Below are positions 1 to 6,183 of a stretch of 30,223 nucleotides of DNA, in pieces. The notes beneath the pieces were generated by a model. That model was not told the DNA's origin and did not search any database. It was given only the letters and a program-made list of their open reading frames with translations. This DNA comes from a virus. Each line of letters begins with the position of its first letter. Positions within the stretch are counted from its first letter, which is position 1. The stretch lies in IMG/VR virus record IMGVR_UViG_3300025120_000325, positions 1-30,223 of that record, one strand, 5' to 3'. The position numbers and the translations under genes are program-made.

Positions 1-761
1 GTTAGTTTGTAAGGTGTGTATTTACATTCATCTATATTATCTATTTTAATTATTGTCAATCCCTCAACACCACTAACTAAAACCTCATCAACTGGAAATA
101 ACTCAAACTCATCTTCAAACTGGTCAATACAAGCATTATCTTCAAATGTACCTCCATCTAGCTCTACTCTTTCTTCAAAGCTATCTGCACCATTAACGCC
201 ATTACTTACATAAACAATTTGGTCTTGTATTTTTAGACCCGTATAAGGAAGCCAAGAATATACTTGTTGCCCTTTATATAAGAAAGCAACAGAGTTAGTG
301 TTTTCATTATCTACTGGTATTCTTATAGGAGCATCGTGTAGTTTAAGTATTGTTGTGTTGGATTGCAAGTAGCCTTGTAATAGTTGAGGGTTTGCACCTT
401 CCTCAAAATATCCATATCCATAAAATGCTCTTAATCCTAAAGTAACAACTGGGGATTGTACTCCAGTACTTAAAGTTTCTGTTACTCTATAGTCTACATA
501 CATTGTAGTATAATCTTCTGTAGCATCTAAATTATTTGGATATACTCCATTAAATGCTGCTGGGATATAGTCTTTTATAAGCTCTGCTATTTCAAAGTTT
601 ACTTTTTCGTTTATAGCTGTTGAGGTTAATGTGTATTGTGGACTGCCTAGCCAAGTTGTTTCTGCTGCTCCTTTGTATATTCTTATCTCAAGCTTTGCGC
701 TTGTTAGTAAAGCAGTTGATAGGTTTACGAAGTAAGGGCTTCTTACGTTTATTTTACTCAT
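1..761 (-). CDS. Partial virion structural (tail-associated) protein, C-terminus cut by window edge
   Basis: The reading frame opens with ATG at 761 and runs without a stop for 253 codons to base 1, so the C-terminus is missing. It starts MSKINVRSPYFVNLSTA and is rich in beta-prone, Thr/Tyr-containing stretches with few charged helices, as expected of a virion beta protein. Its start overlaps the stop of the upstream tail-completion gene by 8 nt (ATGAGTAA), so it belongs to the tail operon. I recall proteins of this shape in flavobacterial phages annotated only as structural. No enzymatic motif is visible and the exact role is unknown. Confidence 0.75.
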   Translation of the reverse strand, partial: MSKINVRSPYFVNLSTALLTSAKLEIRIYKGAAETTWLGSPQYTLTSTAINEKVNFEIAELIKDYIPAAFNGVYPNNLDATEDYTTMYVDYRVTETLSTGVQSPVVTLGLRAFYGYGYFEEGANPQLLQGYLQSNTTILKLHDAPIRIPVDNENTNSVAFLYKGQQVYSWLPYTGLKIQDQIVYVSNGVNGADSFEERVELDGGTFEDNACIDQFEDEFELFPVDEVLVSGVEGLTIIKIDNIDECKYTPYKL

Positions 762-1287
762 TCTTGTTGTTTTTAAATATGTCTATTATGTCTTTTGCAA
801 ATGCTTTACTTAATAATTCTGGATATCTATCAAAGGCTGCTAAAAATGGTTTAGTAAAAAACATACTAGGTTTTATACCTTGTGCAAATATGCTTCTTTG
901 TAATATGAATCCTATTGTTCTATAATTACCTTTTTTAAATTTTCCTTCTTTATCTCTTAATCTTATATTTCTTTTCTTTGCCCAATCAGCTATAGGTTGC
1001 ATAGGTGGTCTTTTATTCTTAAAACTATAAGGACTATTACCTCCTTTTTGTTTACCACCTTTAACTAAACTAGGATTAGCACCTTTAACACCTTTATCTA
1101 AAAATGTTCCGTACTCATCCATTATAAAAGCTAAATCAAAGTTTCCATTCTTCTCATCTAATTTGTATTGAATACTATTGTACAAGTCTTTACTTACATT
1201 GTGTTTTTGTTTTGTAAGATTAGACCTTGATTGTTGTACTACATACTTACCAAAAGATTGTAACTCTGTTTGCAAGTTCTTTAACAT
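754..1287 (-). CDS. Putative tail completion / neck protein (HK97 gp10-like)
   Basis: A 177-aa protein from ATG 1287. It is strongly basic, with a helical N-terminus (residues 1-40), a central GVKGANPS / GGKQKGG glycine-lysine segment (about 68-85), a KKRNIRLRDKEGKFKKG segment (about 104-118), and a C-terminal helix ending in Asn/Lys. Size, basic character, and a position directly after a tail-terminator-like gene and before a tail structural gene fit the HK97 gp10 / tail-completion group. The family call rests on context and overall pattern, not on a diagnostic motif. The start overlaps the preceding stop by 7 nt and the end overlaps the next ATG by 8 nt, suggesting translational coupling. 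Confidence 0.55.
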   Translation of the reverse strand: MLKNLQTELQSFGKYVVQQSRSNLTKQKHNVSKDLYNSIQYKLDEKNGNFDLAFIMDEYGTFLDKGVKGANPSLVKGGKQKGGNSPYSFKNKRPPMQPIADWAKKRNIRLRDKEGKFKKGNYRTIGFILQRSIFAQGIKPSMFFTKPFLAAFDRYPELLSKAFAKDIIDIFKNNKNE

Positions 1288-1745
1288 ATAGTCATATCGT
1301 TAGGTATTAACACATCAAACGTAACTGTCCATCCAGCTAACTTGTTTTCAAATCTATCTACAAAAGGTTCTAATGTAGGGTCTCCGTTTAATTGGTATTT
1401 GTCTACATATAGTTGTCCTCTTAATAATAACTCTAGTAATCTGTTTGCTACTGCTAGTTGTGTATTGAATACATCTTGTTCGTTATTGTTTCCTCTAAAC
1501 TCTTGTGGTATTCCCTCTGCAAAGTTCTTACTATCATCTACTATATCCATACATAATAAGGATATGTTAAAGTTCCATACGTTACTTTGCATTGTTGCAC
1601 TATTTACCATAAAGTGTGATAGTGGAAATATAGTCTGTTTGTTTAAGTCTACATCGTATATGTCTCCATAGGTAACTGTGTTTACAAAGTCATCTAATTG
1701 TAGTGTTTGTCTTATCTTTTCGGATAGATTATAAAATCCTTGCAT
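1281..1745 (-). CDS. Putative tail terminator protein
   Basis: A 154-aa protein from ATG 1745, two bases after the stop of the -1 frame of the tail assembly chaperone. It shows a helix (FYNLSEKIRQTLQLDDFVN), then beta strands, then a long helix (VFNTQLAVANRLLELLLRG, about 91-109), and a C-terminal strand (GWTVTFDVLIPND). That alpha-beta layout and about 150 residues match the lambda gpU / tail-terminator type of ring protein that caps the tail and joins it to the head. The surrounding genes (chaperone before, completion protein after) support the role. No catalytic motif is seen. An alternative is a generic head-tail joining protein. Confidence 0.5.
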   Translation of the reverse strand: MQGFYNLSEKIRQTLQLDDFVNTVTYGDIYDVDLNKQTIFPLSHFMVNSATMQSNVWNFNISLLCMDIVDDSKNFAEGIPQEFRGNNNEQDVFNTQLAVANRLLELLLRGQLYVDKYQLNGDPTLEPFVDRFENKLAGWTVTFDVLIPNDMTIC

Positions 1746-1746
1746 A

Positions 1747-2001
1747 TTATTGTGATTTACGTTTTATCATTCTTGTTTCTAATTCTGCTTTTTCTTTTTC
1801 AAATGCCAAGTACATTAAACACTGGTGTAACGGAAGTCTTGCAACTTCTTTAAATCTTGTAATGTCTCCTTGAGCAAGTGTATATAACTCTGAATAGCTA
1901 CCCCATTTTCTTGAGAAACTAGACCTATCGTCTGTTCCTTCGCTAGTTCTTTCTCCAAATAGTTCGGTATATAGTTCAGCAATTCGTTGGTTAAATTGTA
2001 A
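1747..2001 (-). CDS. -1 frame extension of the tail assembly chaperone (frameshift product, 'T'-like part)
   Basis: In the -1 frame relative to the chaperone, 84 codons are open from the T-run (codon TTA at 2001-1999) to TAA at 1749-1747. They encode a protein-like sequence: LQFNQRIAELYTELFGERTS, then FSRKWGSYSELYTLAQGDI, FKEVARLPLHQCLMYLAFEK and a basic end KRKSQ. The W-x-x-Y / L-A-x-x-D / Y-L-A-F-E-K pattern looks like the C-terminal part of tail assembly chaperones of other phages. The open frame has no ATG before the YLAFEK segment, so it must be reached by frameshifting (predicted full product 157 + 84 = 241 aa). The stop lies 1 nt before the ATG of the next gene (1745). About 60 codons (1999-1815) are used in two frames. 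Confidence 0.62.
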   Translation of the reverse strand, partial: LQFNQRIAELYTELFGERTSEGTDDRSSFSRKWGSYSELYTLAQGDITRFKEVARLPLHQCLMYLAFEKEKAELETRMIKRKSQ

Positions 2002-2471
2002 AAAAAAACCATAGCACCTAATACAACACTCAATGGCATTTGTTTCATTACCTCGCTGTACTTGTGGCTTCCTTCGTATTCTTCTATTAGATACTTATGT
2101 CCTTGCTTTTGTTTAAGTGGTCTGAATAATACAGCCATTGCTTTATGCATATTACCCCATTCATTTATATAGCTTGTAACGTCTTTATTTTCTCCATAGG
2201 TAATCTCATCTAGGTTTGGTATAAAACCATAAGCAACACCATTTAAATTAAACGTAGGGATAAACTTATGTTCTTGGTCAAATAGTTTGTTGATGTGATT
2301 AATTAAGTAATCTATATCTTTATCTTTAATCTTACCTAGTTGTTTAGTGTTTATGTTGAGGATGCATTTTAATAAATCATCATTACTTGGATCTTCTATA
2401 AGTAAGAAATCTTGATAGTCTTTTAACTTAACCTCCTTTAGTGTACTTGGTATAGAAACTTCTAATTGCAT
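1815..2471 (-). CDS. Tail assembly chaperone, 0-frame (short) product
   Basis: A 218-aa protein from ATG 2471 (MQLEVSIPSTLKEV). An upstream in-frame TTG at 2492 lies in the T-run of a terminator and is rejected as the start. The N-terminal half (EVKLKDYQDFLLIED, LLKCILNI) is acidic and helical. MPLSVVLGAMVFFYNLTNELLNYI (about 145-168) is a hydrophobic segment whose codons include a run of nine T. A second reading frame continues from this T-run to 1747 (separate entry), so the gene appears to make a short and a -1 frameshifted long product, like lambda G/GT or its analogues that coat the tape measure during tail assembly. It is followed by tail terminator and completion genes, which fits. Confidence 0.65.
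   Translation of the reverse strand: MQLEVSIPSTLKEVKLKDYQDFLLIEDPSNDDLLKCILNINTKQLGKIKDKDIDYLINHINKLFDQEHKFIPTFNLNGVAYGFIPNLDEITYGENKDVTSYINEWGNMHKAMAVLFRPLKQKQGHKYLIEEYEGSHKYSEVMKQMPLSVVLGAMVFFYNLTNELLNYIPNYLEKELAKEQTIGLVSQENGVAIQSYIHLLKETLQDLKKLQDFRYTSV
2001..2007 (-). other. Programmed -1 frameshift site T TTT TTT
   Basis: Nine consecutive T (minus strand, 2008-2000) follow ATG G in the chaperone gene. In the 0 frame the codons are GTT TTT TTT TAC, so the heptamer T TTT TTT has exactly the X XXY YYZ phase of a -1 slippery site. Slipping back one base continues at TTA CAA TTT in the frame that ends at 1747. No other heptamer in the dual-frame stretch has the right phase. I found no convincing downstream pseudoknot by eye. 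Confidence 0.62.
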
Positions 2472-2490
2472 AAAGTGTTTTTTATAAAAC

Positions 2491-2521
2491 AAAAAAAGGA
2501 TTACTTTGTATAAAGCAACCC
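2491..2521 (-). terminator. Intrinsic terminator upstream of the tail assembly chaperone
   Basis: On the minus strand the hairpin GGGTTGCTTT-ATAC-AAAGTAATCC (2521-2498) has 10 pairs (two or three G-T wobbles) and is followed directly by seven T (2497-2491). It sits between the small gene ending at 2548 and the chaperone start at 2471, so downstream tail genes would need read-through or antitermination. Confidence 0.75.
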
Positions 2522-2547
2522 TCTTTTTAACTAACCATCAACTAAAA

Positions 2548-2763
2548 TTATCTTAATGTCTTATATAAATGTAAATATAGTTCTTCTATTTTTTTATGTA
2601 ATTTCTTATCTTGTCTATATATTTCTTTTCCTATTTGTATTTTACCTCGTATGTGTATTTCAATTAAAGCGTCTGGCTTTCCTGTTTTAGAAAGAGGTTT
2701 AATTATTAACTTAATGTCATTCTTTAAACACCAGCTCATAGCAGTTCTTATGTTTCTTGTCAT
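2548..2763 (-). CDS. Small basic protein of unknown function
   Basis: A 71-aa protein from ATG 2763, starting MTRNIRTAMSWCLKNDIK and ending in a Lys/Leu-rich helix (DKKLHKKIEELYLHLYKTL). It is strongly basic and probably alpha-beta-alpha. I recognise no family. Its ATG overlaps the stop of the preceding small membrane protein (ATGAC/TGA), placing it in the short early part of the tail operon. It is the last gene before the terminator at 2491-2521, so it may be co-expressed only with the two small membrane proteins. Confidence 0.6.
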   Translation of the reverse strand: MTRNIRTAMSWCLKNDIKLIIKPLSKTGKPDALIEIHIRGKIQIGKEIYRQDKKLHKKIEELYLHLYKTLR

Positions 2764-2939
2764 TTAAACAAGTTAATCATTATTGCTGGAATAAACATAG
2801 TAGCTATGATACAAATTATTTGATATATTCTTGTATATAGTTTTCTATAGTAAATGTTATCTGTATATTCTTTTAGTGTATATACTTTTGTTGTATTGTT
2901 TTTTGTTACTATTACTTCGTTTTGTTTTACCTCTATCAT
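2760..2939 (-). CDS. Small single-pass membrane protein
   Basis: A 59-aa frame from ATG 2939 to TGA 2762-2760. A polar N-terminal half (MIEVKQNEVIVTKNNTTK, then Tyr/Lys-rich) is followed by one hydrophobic segment (IICIIATMFIPAIMINLF) at the C-terminus. The stop overlaps the ATG of the next gene, and the start lies 3 nt after the stop of the 36-aa gene, which supports a real coupled gene. The function is unknown; similar tiny membrane proteins are common near phage terminase and tail genes. Confidence 0.55.
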   Translation of the reverse strand: MIEVKQNEVIVTKNNTTKVYTLKEYTDNIYYRKLYTRIYQIICIIATMFIPAIMINLFK

Positions 2940-2941
2940 AT

Positions 2942-3052
2942 CTAAAATATTAAGTTATGTATAATAGATTCAAGGGATAATAATACTACACTTGCAATTA
3001 ATAATACAAATGAGAATAATGTTAATGTTAAGTAGTGTTTTAGTTTTTTCAT
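2942..3052 (-). CDS. Tiny hydrophobic membrane peptide
   Basis: A 36-aa frame from ATG 3052 to TAG: MKKLKHYLTLTLFSFVLLIA followed by more hydrophobic residues and ESIIHNLIF. A basic start plus one hydrophobic stretch suggests a single membrane helix (or an uncleaved signal). The ATG is preceded by an AAAACAAAACAAAACA leader, the A-rich type of ribosome-binding region used here. It is the first gene after the promoter at 3232-3261. Confidence 0.5.
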   Translation of the reverse strand: MKKLKHYLTLTLFSFVLLIASVVLLSLESIIHNLIF

Positions 3053-3306
3053 TGTTTTGTTTTGTTTTATTTATGCTGTATAAATCTATCTTAAATTTCT
3101 TACTAAAGGATAATTACTAACACATTTTCATACTTTTTAAGAAACATTCTCAATGCAGATATTTTACTAAACTACATTTACTAATGCTTTCGATTTATTA
3201 CAACATTTCAAATAACTAATTAATTATACTGCTAATATACAAAACATTTACTTATTAACAACAATGTTTATTAAATTTTAACAAAACTTTAACATTTCTT
3301 TAACAT
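3053..3306 (-). other. Largest non-coding gap: promoter plus about 170-nt leader with a 14-codon ORF
   Basis: These 254 bases between terL and the 36-aa gene hold no ordinary gene. Next to terL there is a direct repeat AAATGTTAAAG (two copies, about 3284-3306), then the promoter at 3232-3270, then a long leader. The leader contains one short frame, ATG 3147 to TAG 3105-3103 (MFLKKYENVLVIIL), which could be a leader peptide or chance. The leader ends in the AAAACAAAACAAAACA block directly before ATG 3052. I see no terminator after terL in this gap. Confidence 0.6.
3232..3270 (-). promoter_or_regulatory. Bacteroidota-type promoter driving the tail operon
   Basis: On the minus strand, TTG (3261-3259) is followed by a 19-bp spacer and TATATTAG (3239-3232), matching the TTG / TAnnTTTG layout of Bacteroidota primary promoters with one mismatch. 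The block TAAACATTGTTGTTAA (3270-3255) covering the -33 box recurs with one difference at the promoter at 14854-14892. Transcription would start near 3225 and read the small membrane genes and tail genes. Confidence 0.65.
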
Positions 3307-4470
3307 TTAGTAAATGTAATATTGACCCTTATTAGGATTCTCTAATTGTGAAGTAATAGCATACCTCATCGCATCTATACAATGGTTAAAAGCATCTATT
3401 GGTTTGTTAAGTGTTTCTCCTTCTTTGTTCTTTAACCAAATGTAGTTCTGTAGTTCTTTGATTAAGTTATGACTTCTATTAGTTATATATATTTCGTTTT
3501 GGTTGATGAGGTTGATACCATACACTATTGAGTCTTTACCTTTCTTTACAGGTAATACTAAATGACCATAGCTTGACAGTTCTGCAATACTCTTAGGCTC
3601 TGCACTATCTGCATATATAATATCTTTTGCCTCGTGTGTTTTAAGTAAGTTACTTATCTGACTATTTAGCAATCCTCTTTGATATATTACCTCATCAAAT
3701 ATGTAAGCGTTGTTATATTTATAAAGTGCTATTAAGGTTGAGGGGTCGTTGGTGTACCCAAAATCCATCCCGTAACAAAGTAGTCTTGCCTCGTCTGGTA
3801 AGTCAATTGGTTTCCAGTCTTTAATACAAGCACCTTCTAAACTTCCTATCTCTCCTAGTCCATATACATTCCACCAGTTGTTCCAGTATGTAGATGTCTT
3901 TGCTTTTTCTTTAGCTTTCTCTATGTCGTTTATAATTGTGTCTGGTAATGCTTCGTTGTCTAAATACGTAAGCTTAATAAAGTCAGCATCTTCTTTGCCT
4001 TGTAGTTCTGTATGTGCCCAAAATGATGAGGTAGGGTTAAAGTCAATCCATATCTCTCCAGATGTTCTTATTGCTAATTGGTTGTATGCTTCGTAAGGTA
4101 TGTTGTTAGCTTCGTTTACATATAGTGTGTGTCTTCTTGCTCCTCTTAACTTATCTGCTGATTCAACACTAAAGAACTCTATGTAACTTCCGTTTGCAAA
4201 CTTGTACTTAAGCATTGACTTATTATACTGTACATCATTATAACGATTAGTCATCATCATAATCTTTAAGAAGTCTTTTAAAGCACCTCTACGTAAATGT
4301 GGTATAGATTCACTAACTACGCTTATTTCTAGATTAGATGATCTTAAAGCTCTATCTATAAGAATAGGTAGTATGCCAAAAGTCTTGCCAGCAGATGTTC
4401 CACCTTGAACTATCTTTTTACGTTTCTTAAGTTTAAGAAGTTTTTTAATTGCAGTTGTTACTACAAACAT
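3307..4470 (-). CDS. terL: Terminase large subunit (DNA-packaging ATPase/nuclease)
   Basis: A 387-aa protein from ATG 4470. The N-terminal ATPase domain has Walker A GGTSAGKT (23-30), a Walker B-type strand ending LYVNEAN with catalytic Glu120, and a WIDFNPTS coupling segment (141-148). The C-terminal RNase H-like nuclease domain shows its acidic residues in MDFGYTNDPS (Asp236), IYADSAEP (Asp288) and DAFNHCIDAMRYA (Asp359/Asp366). It cuts and pumps genome concatemers through the portal into proheads. It overlaps the small subunit by TAATG. The nearby portal of a classical cassette is absent: after terL come tail genes, while the portal lies 18 kb away at 22676-24604. Confidence 0.95.
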   Translation of the reverse strand: MFVVTTAIKKLLKLKKRKKIVQGGTSAGKTFGILPILIDRALRSSNLEISVVSESIPHLRRGALKDFLKIMMMTNRYNDVQYNKSMLKYKFANGSYIEFFSVESADKLRGARRHTLYVNEANNIPYEAYNQLAIRTSGEIWIDFNPTSSFWAHTELQGKEDADFIKLTYLDNEALPDTIINDIEKAKEKAKTSTYWNNWWNVYGLGEIGSLEGACIKDWKPIDLPDEARLLCYGMDFGYTNDPSTLIALYKYNNAYIFDEVIYQRGLLNSQISNLLKTHEAKDIIYADSAEPKSIAELSSYGHLVLPVKKGKDSIVYGINLINQNEIYITNRSHNLIKELQNYIWLKNKEGETLNKPIDAFNHCIDAMRYAITSQLENPNKGQYYIY

Positions 4471-4715
4471 TAATCAATAATATTAAATAAAGGTTGTTCA
4501 GTATTTAATGTAATGTCTTTTGTTTCTCTAGGTTTACCAGCATAGTAATGATAGAACATTTGTATAAACTTAAACTCTCCAGATTCTATTCCTTTTTTTA
4601 GAGCTGCATAAGCTTGTGGCTCAAGTGGTGTTAGTCTTTCAATTAGCTTTACTTCTTCGGCTTTTGGCTTTCTACCACCGTTTGAATGACCACCGTTGTT
4701 TTTTCTTCCATCCAT
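4470..4715 (-). CDS. terS: Putative terminase small subunit
   Basis: An 81-aa protein from ATG 4715. It has a basic Gly/Asn-rich start (NNGGHSNGGRKPKAEE), a helical core (LIERLTPLEPQAYAALKKGI) and a segment FKFIQMFYHYYAGKPRETKDI. This GRKPKAEE... / YxxGKP layout occurs in short phage proteins directly upstream of terL. Here the stop and the terL start share one base (TAATG). It is shorter than classical TerS proteins and no full helix-turn-helix is obvious, so the call leans on context. The 62 nt upstream (4716-4777) hold an 8-bp inverted repeat (ATAACAAA / TTTGTTAT) but no T-run or clear promoter. Confidence 0.65.
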   Translation of the reverse strand: MDGRKNNGGHSNGGRKPKAEEVKLIERLTPLEPQAYAALKKGIESGEFKFIQMFYHYYAGKPRETKDITLNTEQPLFNIID

Positions 4716-4777
4716 ATTTGAATAACTTTGAGTTCAATTATTTTTTATATAACAAATCTTTTTTGTTTTTGTTATTA

Positions 4778-5245
4778 TTAAGTCTTTAGCATTTGAACCA
4801 TTGCGTCTATTCTTAGGTTAGCTACGTCTAGTTTTTCTTCTGGTATTTCTTTTATTATTTTGACTAAAGAGTTATATTCTTTTTTGGTTTTAGCATCTTT
4901 AATACTATCGTATTTGCTTTGTAATTTGTAGTAGTCTTTTTTTAATGTATTATATCTATCTTCTACAGGTATGTATTCTTCGCTGTTTTTTATTTTTCTA
5001 TATACTTCCATATACTCAGGGTTATATATTTCAAATGTAGGAAATACGTTATTTATACCGTGTAATACTGTTGCGTGATTTAATTTAAGTGTATCTCCTA
5101 TTTCTTTTAACGATAGATGTGTTCTGTCTCTACATATTTTAAAATATATAGCTCTAGCATAAACATTTTTTCTTTTTCTACTTTTAGCGTTTATTTCTAT
5201 GTTAAGTTCTGTTTCTATTAAGTGTTTGATTTGTTGCGTTGTCAT
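4778..5245 (-). CDS. Stand-alone DnaA domain IV-like DNA-binding protein
   Basis: A 155-aa protein from ATG 5245. Residues about 22-66 read SRKRKNVYARAIYFKICRD, LSLKEIGDTLKLNHATVLHG. This closely follows the DnaA C-terminal domain: the basic loop, the helix with YAR, and the signature [NDH]HATVLHG helix that contacts DnaA boxes. DnaA's AAA+ ATPase domains are absent; instead a Lys/Glu/Tyr-rich, probably coiled-coil tail follows (about 96-155). It may bind origin-like sites to recruit or block host initiation. It lies at the 3' end of the replication/nucleotide operon, just before terS. Loss of the ATPase part is normal for such phage proteins, but the target is unknown. Confidence 0.75.
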   Translation of the reverse strand: MTTQQIKHLIETELNIEINAKSRKRKNVYARAIYFKICRDRTHLSLKEIGDTLKLNHATVLHGINNVFPTFEIYNPEYMEVYRKIKNSEEYIPVEDRYNTLKKDYYKLQSKYDSIKDAKTKKEYNSLVKIIKEIPEEKLDVANLRIDAMVQMLKT

Positions 5246-5456
5246 TTATTTCGTTTATGTATATTATTATTTCTAAATATATTAAAAATTCTATGTATTG
5301 TATTGCTAAATTAATTCCAGCACATTGTAAATACATTTCTTTATCTTCATAATCATTTAAGATAATCTTTAGTTCTTCTAAGTCTGTACCTTTTTCGTAA
5401 TCATATAATGCAAGGTTGTAAAACTCTTTAACTAAATCCTTATCTTTTTTTTTCAT
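5202..5456 (-). CDS. Small acidic protein of unknown function
   Basis: An 84-aa protein from ATG 5456, starting MKKKDKDLVKEFYNLALYDY. It is helical and acidic (YEKGTDLEELKIILNDYEDK), with a hydrophobic segment IQYIEFLIYLEIIIYI (about 52-67) that could be a buried helix. It overlaps the preceding nuclease gene by 4 nt and the following DnaA-like gene by 44 nt. The last 15 codons therefore sit in another frame over the DnaA-like start, which is long for this phage. No family recognised. Confidence 0.5.
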   Translation of the reverse strand: MKKKDKDLVKEFYNLALYDYEKGTDLEELKIILNDYEDKEMYLQCAGINLAIQYIEFLIYLEIIIYINEINDNATNQTLNRNRT

Positions 5457-5872
5457 ATAGATAATACCTCTTGCAATAAATTCTCTGGTTTAATGTACGA
5501 AGAGTTTTTGTATTTAAAGCTTTGTATAATATTATCTAATATATATTGTTTTGTTCTAAAGTTTTCTATGTATGCGTAGTTATTTTTTAATTGTACAAAA
5601 ATATAATAATCACTAGTTAAATGGTTTTTTATTTTATCTATAGAGCAATTAAATGTATAAGATTTTTTACTTGTTGTTTTAACTTGATATTTAAAACCTT
5701 TTTCATCAGCGTAATCTATTTTATTATAATCTCTATCAGCTTTTTGTTTAAACAATTGTTCATCATTATAATTTACTTTAAACCAGTGTTCAAATACTTT
5801 TTCGCCTATATAACCTACTGATTGATTTTTTAAGTTATCTGTTATTTTAATTTTTGCTAAATATGTTCTCAT
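5453..5872 (-). CDS. PD-(D/E)XK-like nuclease (putative)
   Basis: A 139-aa protein from ATG 5872. An early helix with Glu24 (VGYIGEKVFEHWF) is followed by KIDYADEKGFKYQVKTTSKK (51-70). Asp53 and the Gln-Val-Lys triad (63-65) on the next strand fit the E...D...(E/Q)xK pattern of small restriction-endonuclease-fold proteins, several of which have Q instead of E/D. Later strands (YYIFVQLKNNYAYIENF) complete an alpha-beta core. It overlaps mazG by 4 nt and lies next to the presumed base-modification block, so it could degrade unmodified DNA or process replication intermediates; that role is inference. No DNA-recognition domain is visible. Confidence 0.55.
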   Translation of the reverse strand: MRTYLAKIKITDNLKNQSVGYIGEKVFEHWFKVNYNDEQLFKQKADRDYNKIDYADEKGFKYQVKTTSKKSYTFNCSIDKIKNHLTSDYYIFVQLKNNYAYIENFRTKQYILDNIIQSFKYKNSSYIKPENLLQEVLSI

Positions 5873-6183
5873 TCTGTTCCTGCTATTATATGATCTGTAT
5901 TTTTTACAAAGTTGTTATTTATCATTTTTCCTTTTCTGTTTGCTATTTCTAACCAAGCGCCTTCTATTGCAGATTCTATTTTAAATCCTCCAAGTTCAGA
6001 TAAAGAAGTTAGTACTACAATAATGTCTCCGACCGCGTCTGACATTTCTAATTTGTCTTGTTTTAGTATTGCTTCTGCTAATTCTCCGCATTCTTCTTGT
6101 AGTTTTATGTATTGTGTTTTTACATCTCCTTTGTCTAATATGCCTTTGTCTTTGGCCCAATTTCTTATTTCGTTAAATTTCAT
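5869..6183 (-). CDS. MazG-like nucleoside triphosphate pyrophosphohydrolase
   Basis: A 104-aa single-domain protein from ATG 6183. The all-alpha MazG motif is clear: Gln-Glu-Glu-Cys-Gly-Glu (29-34) on the first metal-binding helix, then SDAVGDIIVVL with Asp49 and Asp53, and a closing RKGKM. It would hydrolyse (d)NTPs to NMP plus pyrophosphate. It overlaps the thymidylate-synthase homologue by 4 nt. If that enzyme uses dCMP as predicted, this MazG could supply dCMP by cleaving dCTP and keep normal dCTP out of phage DNA, the job of T4 gp56; this pairing is inference. A general housekeeping or ppGpp-related role cannot be excluded. Confidence 0.85.
   Translation of the reverse strand: MKFNEIRNWAKDKGILDKGDVKTQYIKLQEECGELAEAILKQDKLEMSDAVGDIIVVLTSLSELGGFKIESAIEGAWLEIANRKGKMINNNFVKNTDHIIAGTE

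Noticed and set aside
1815-2492. Longer chaperone start at TTG 2492
   Set aside because: The TTG lies at the T-run of the terminator 2491-2521; ATG 2471 gives a natural N-terminus.
4716-4777. Terminator or promoter upstream of terS
   Set aside because: An 8-bp inverted repeat is present but has no T-run, and no TAnnTTTG box at a useful distance was found.
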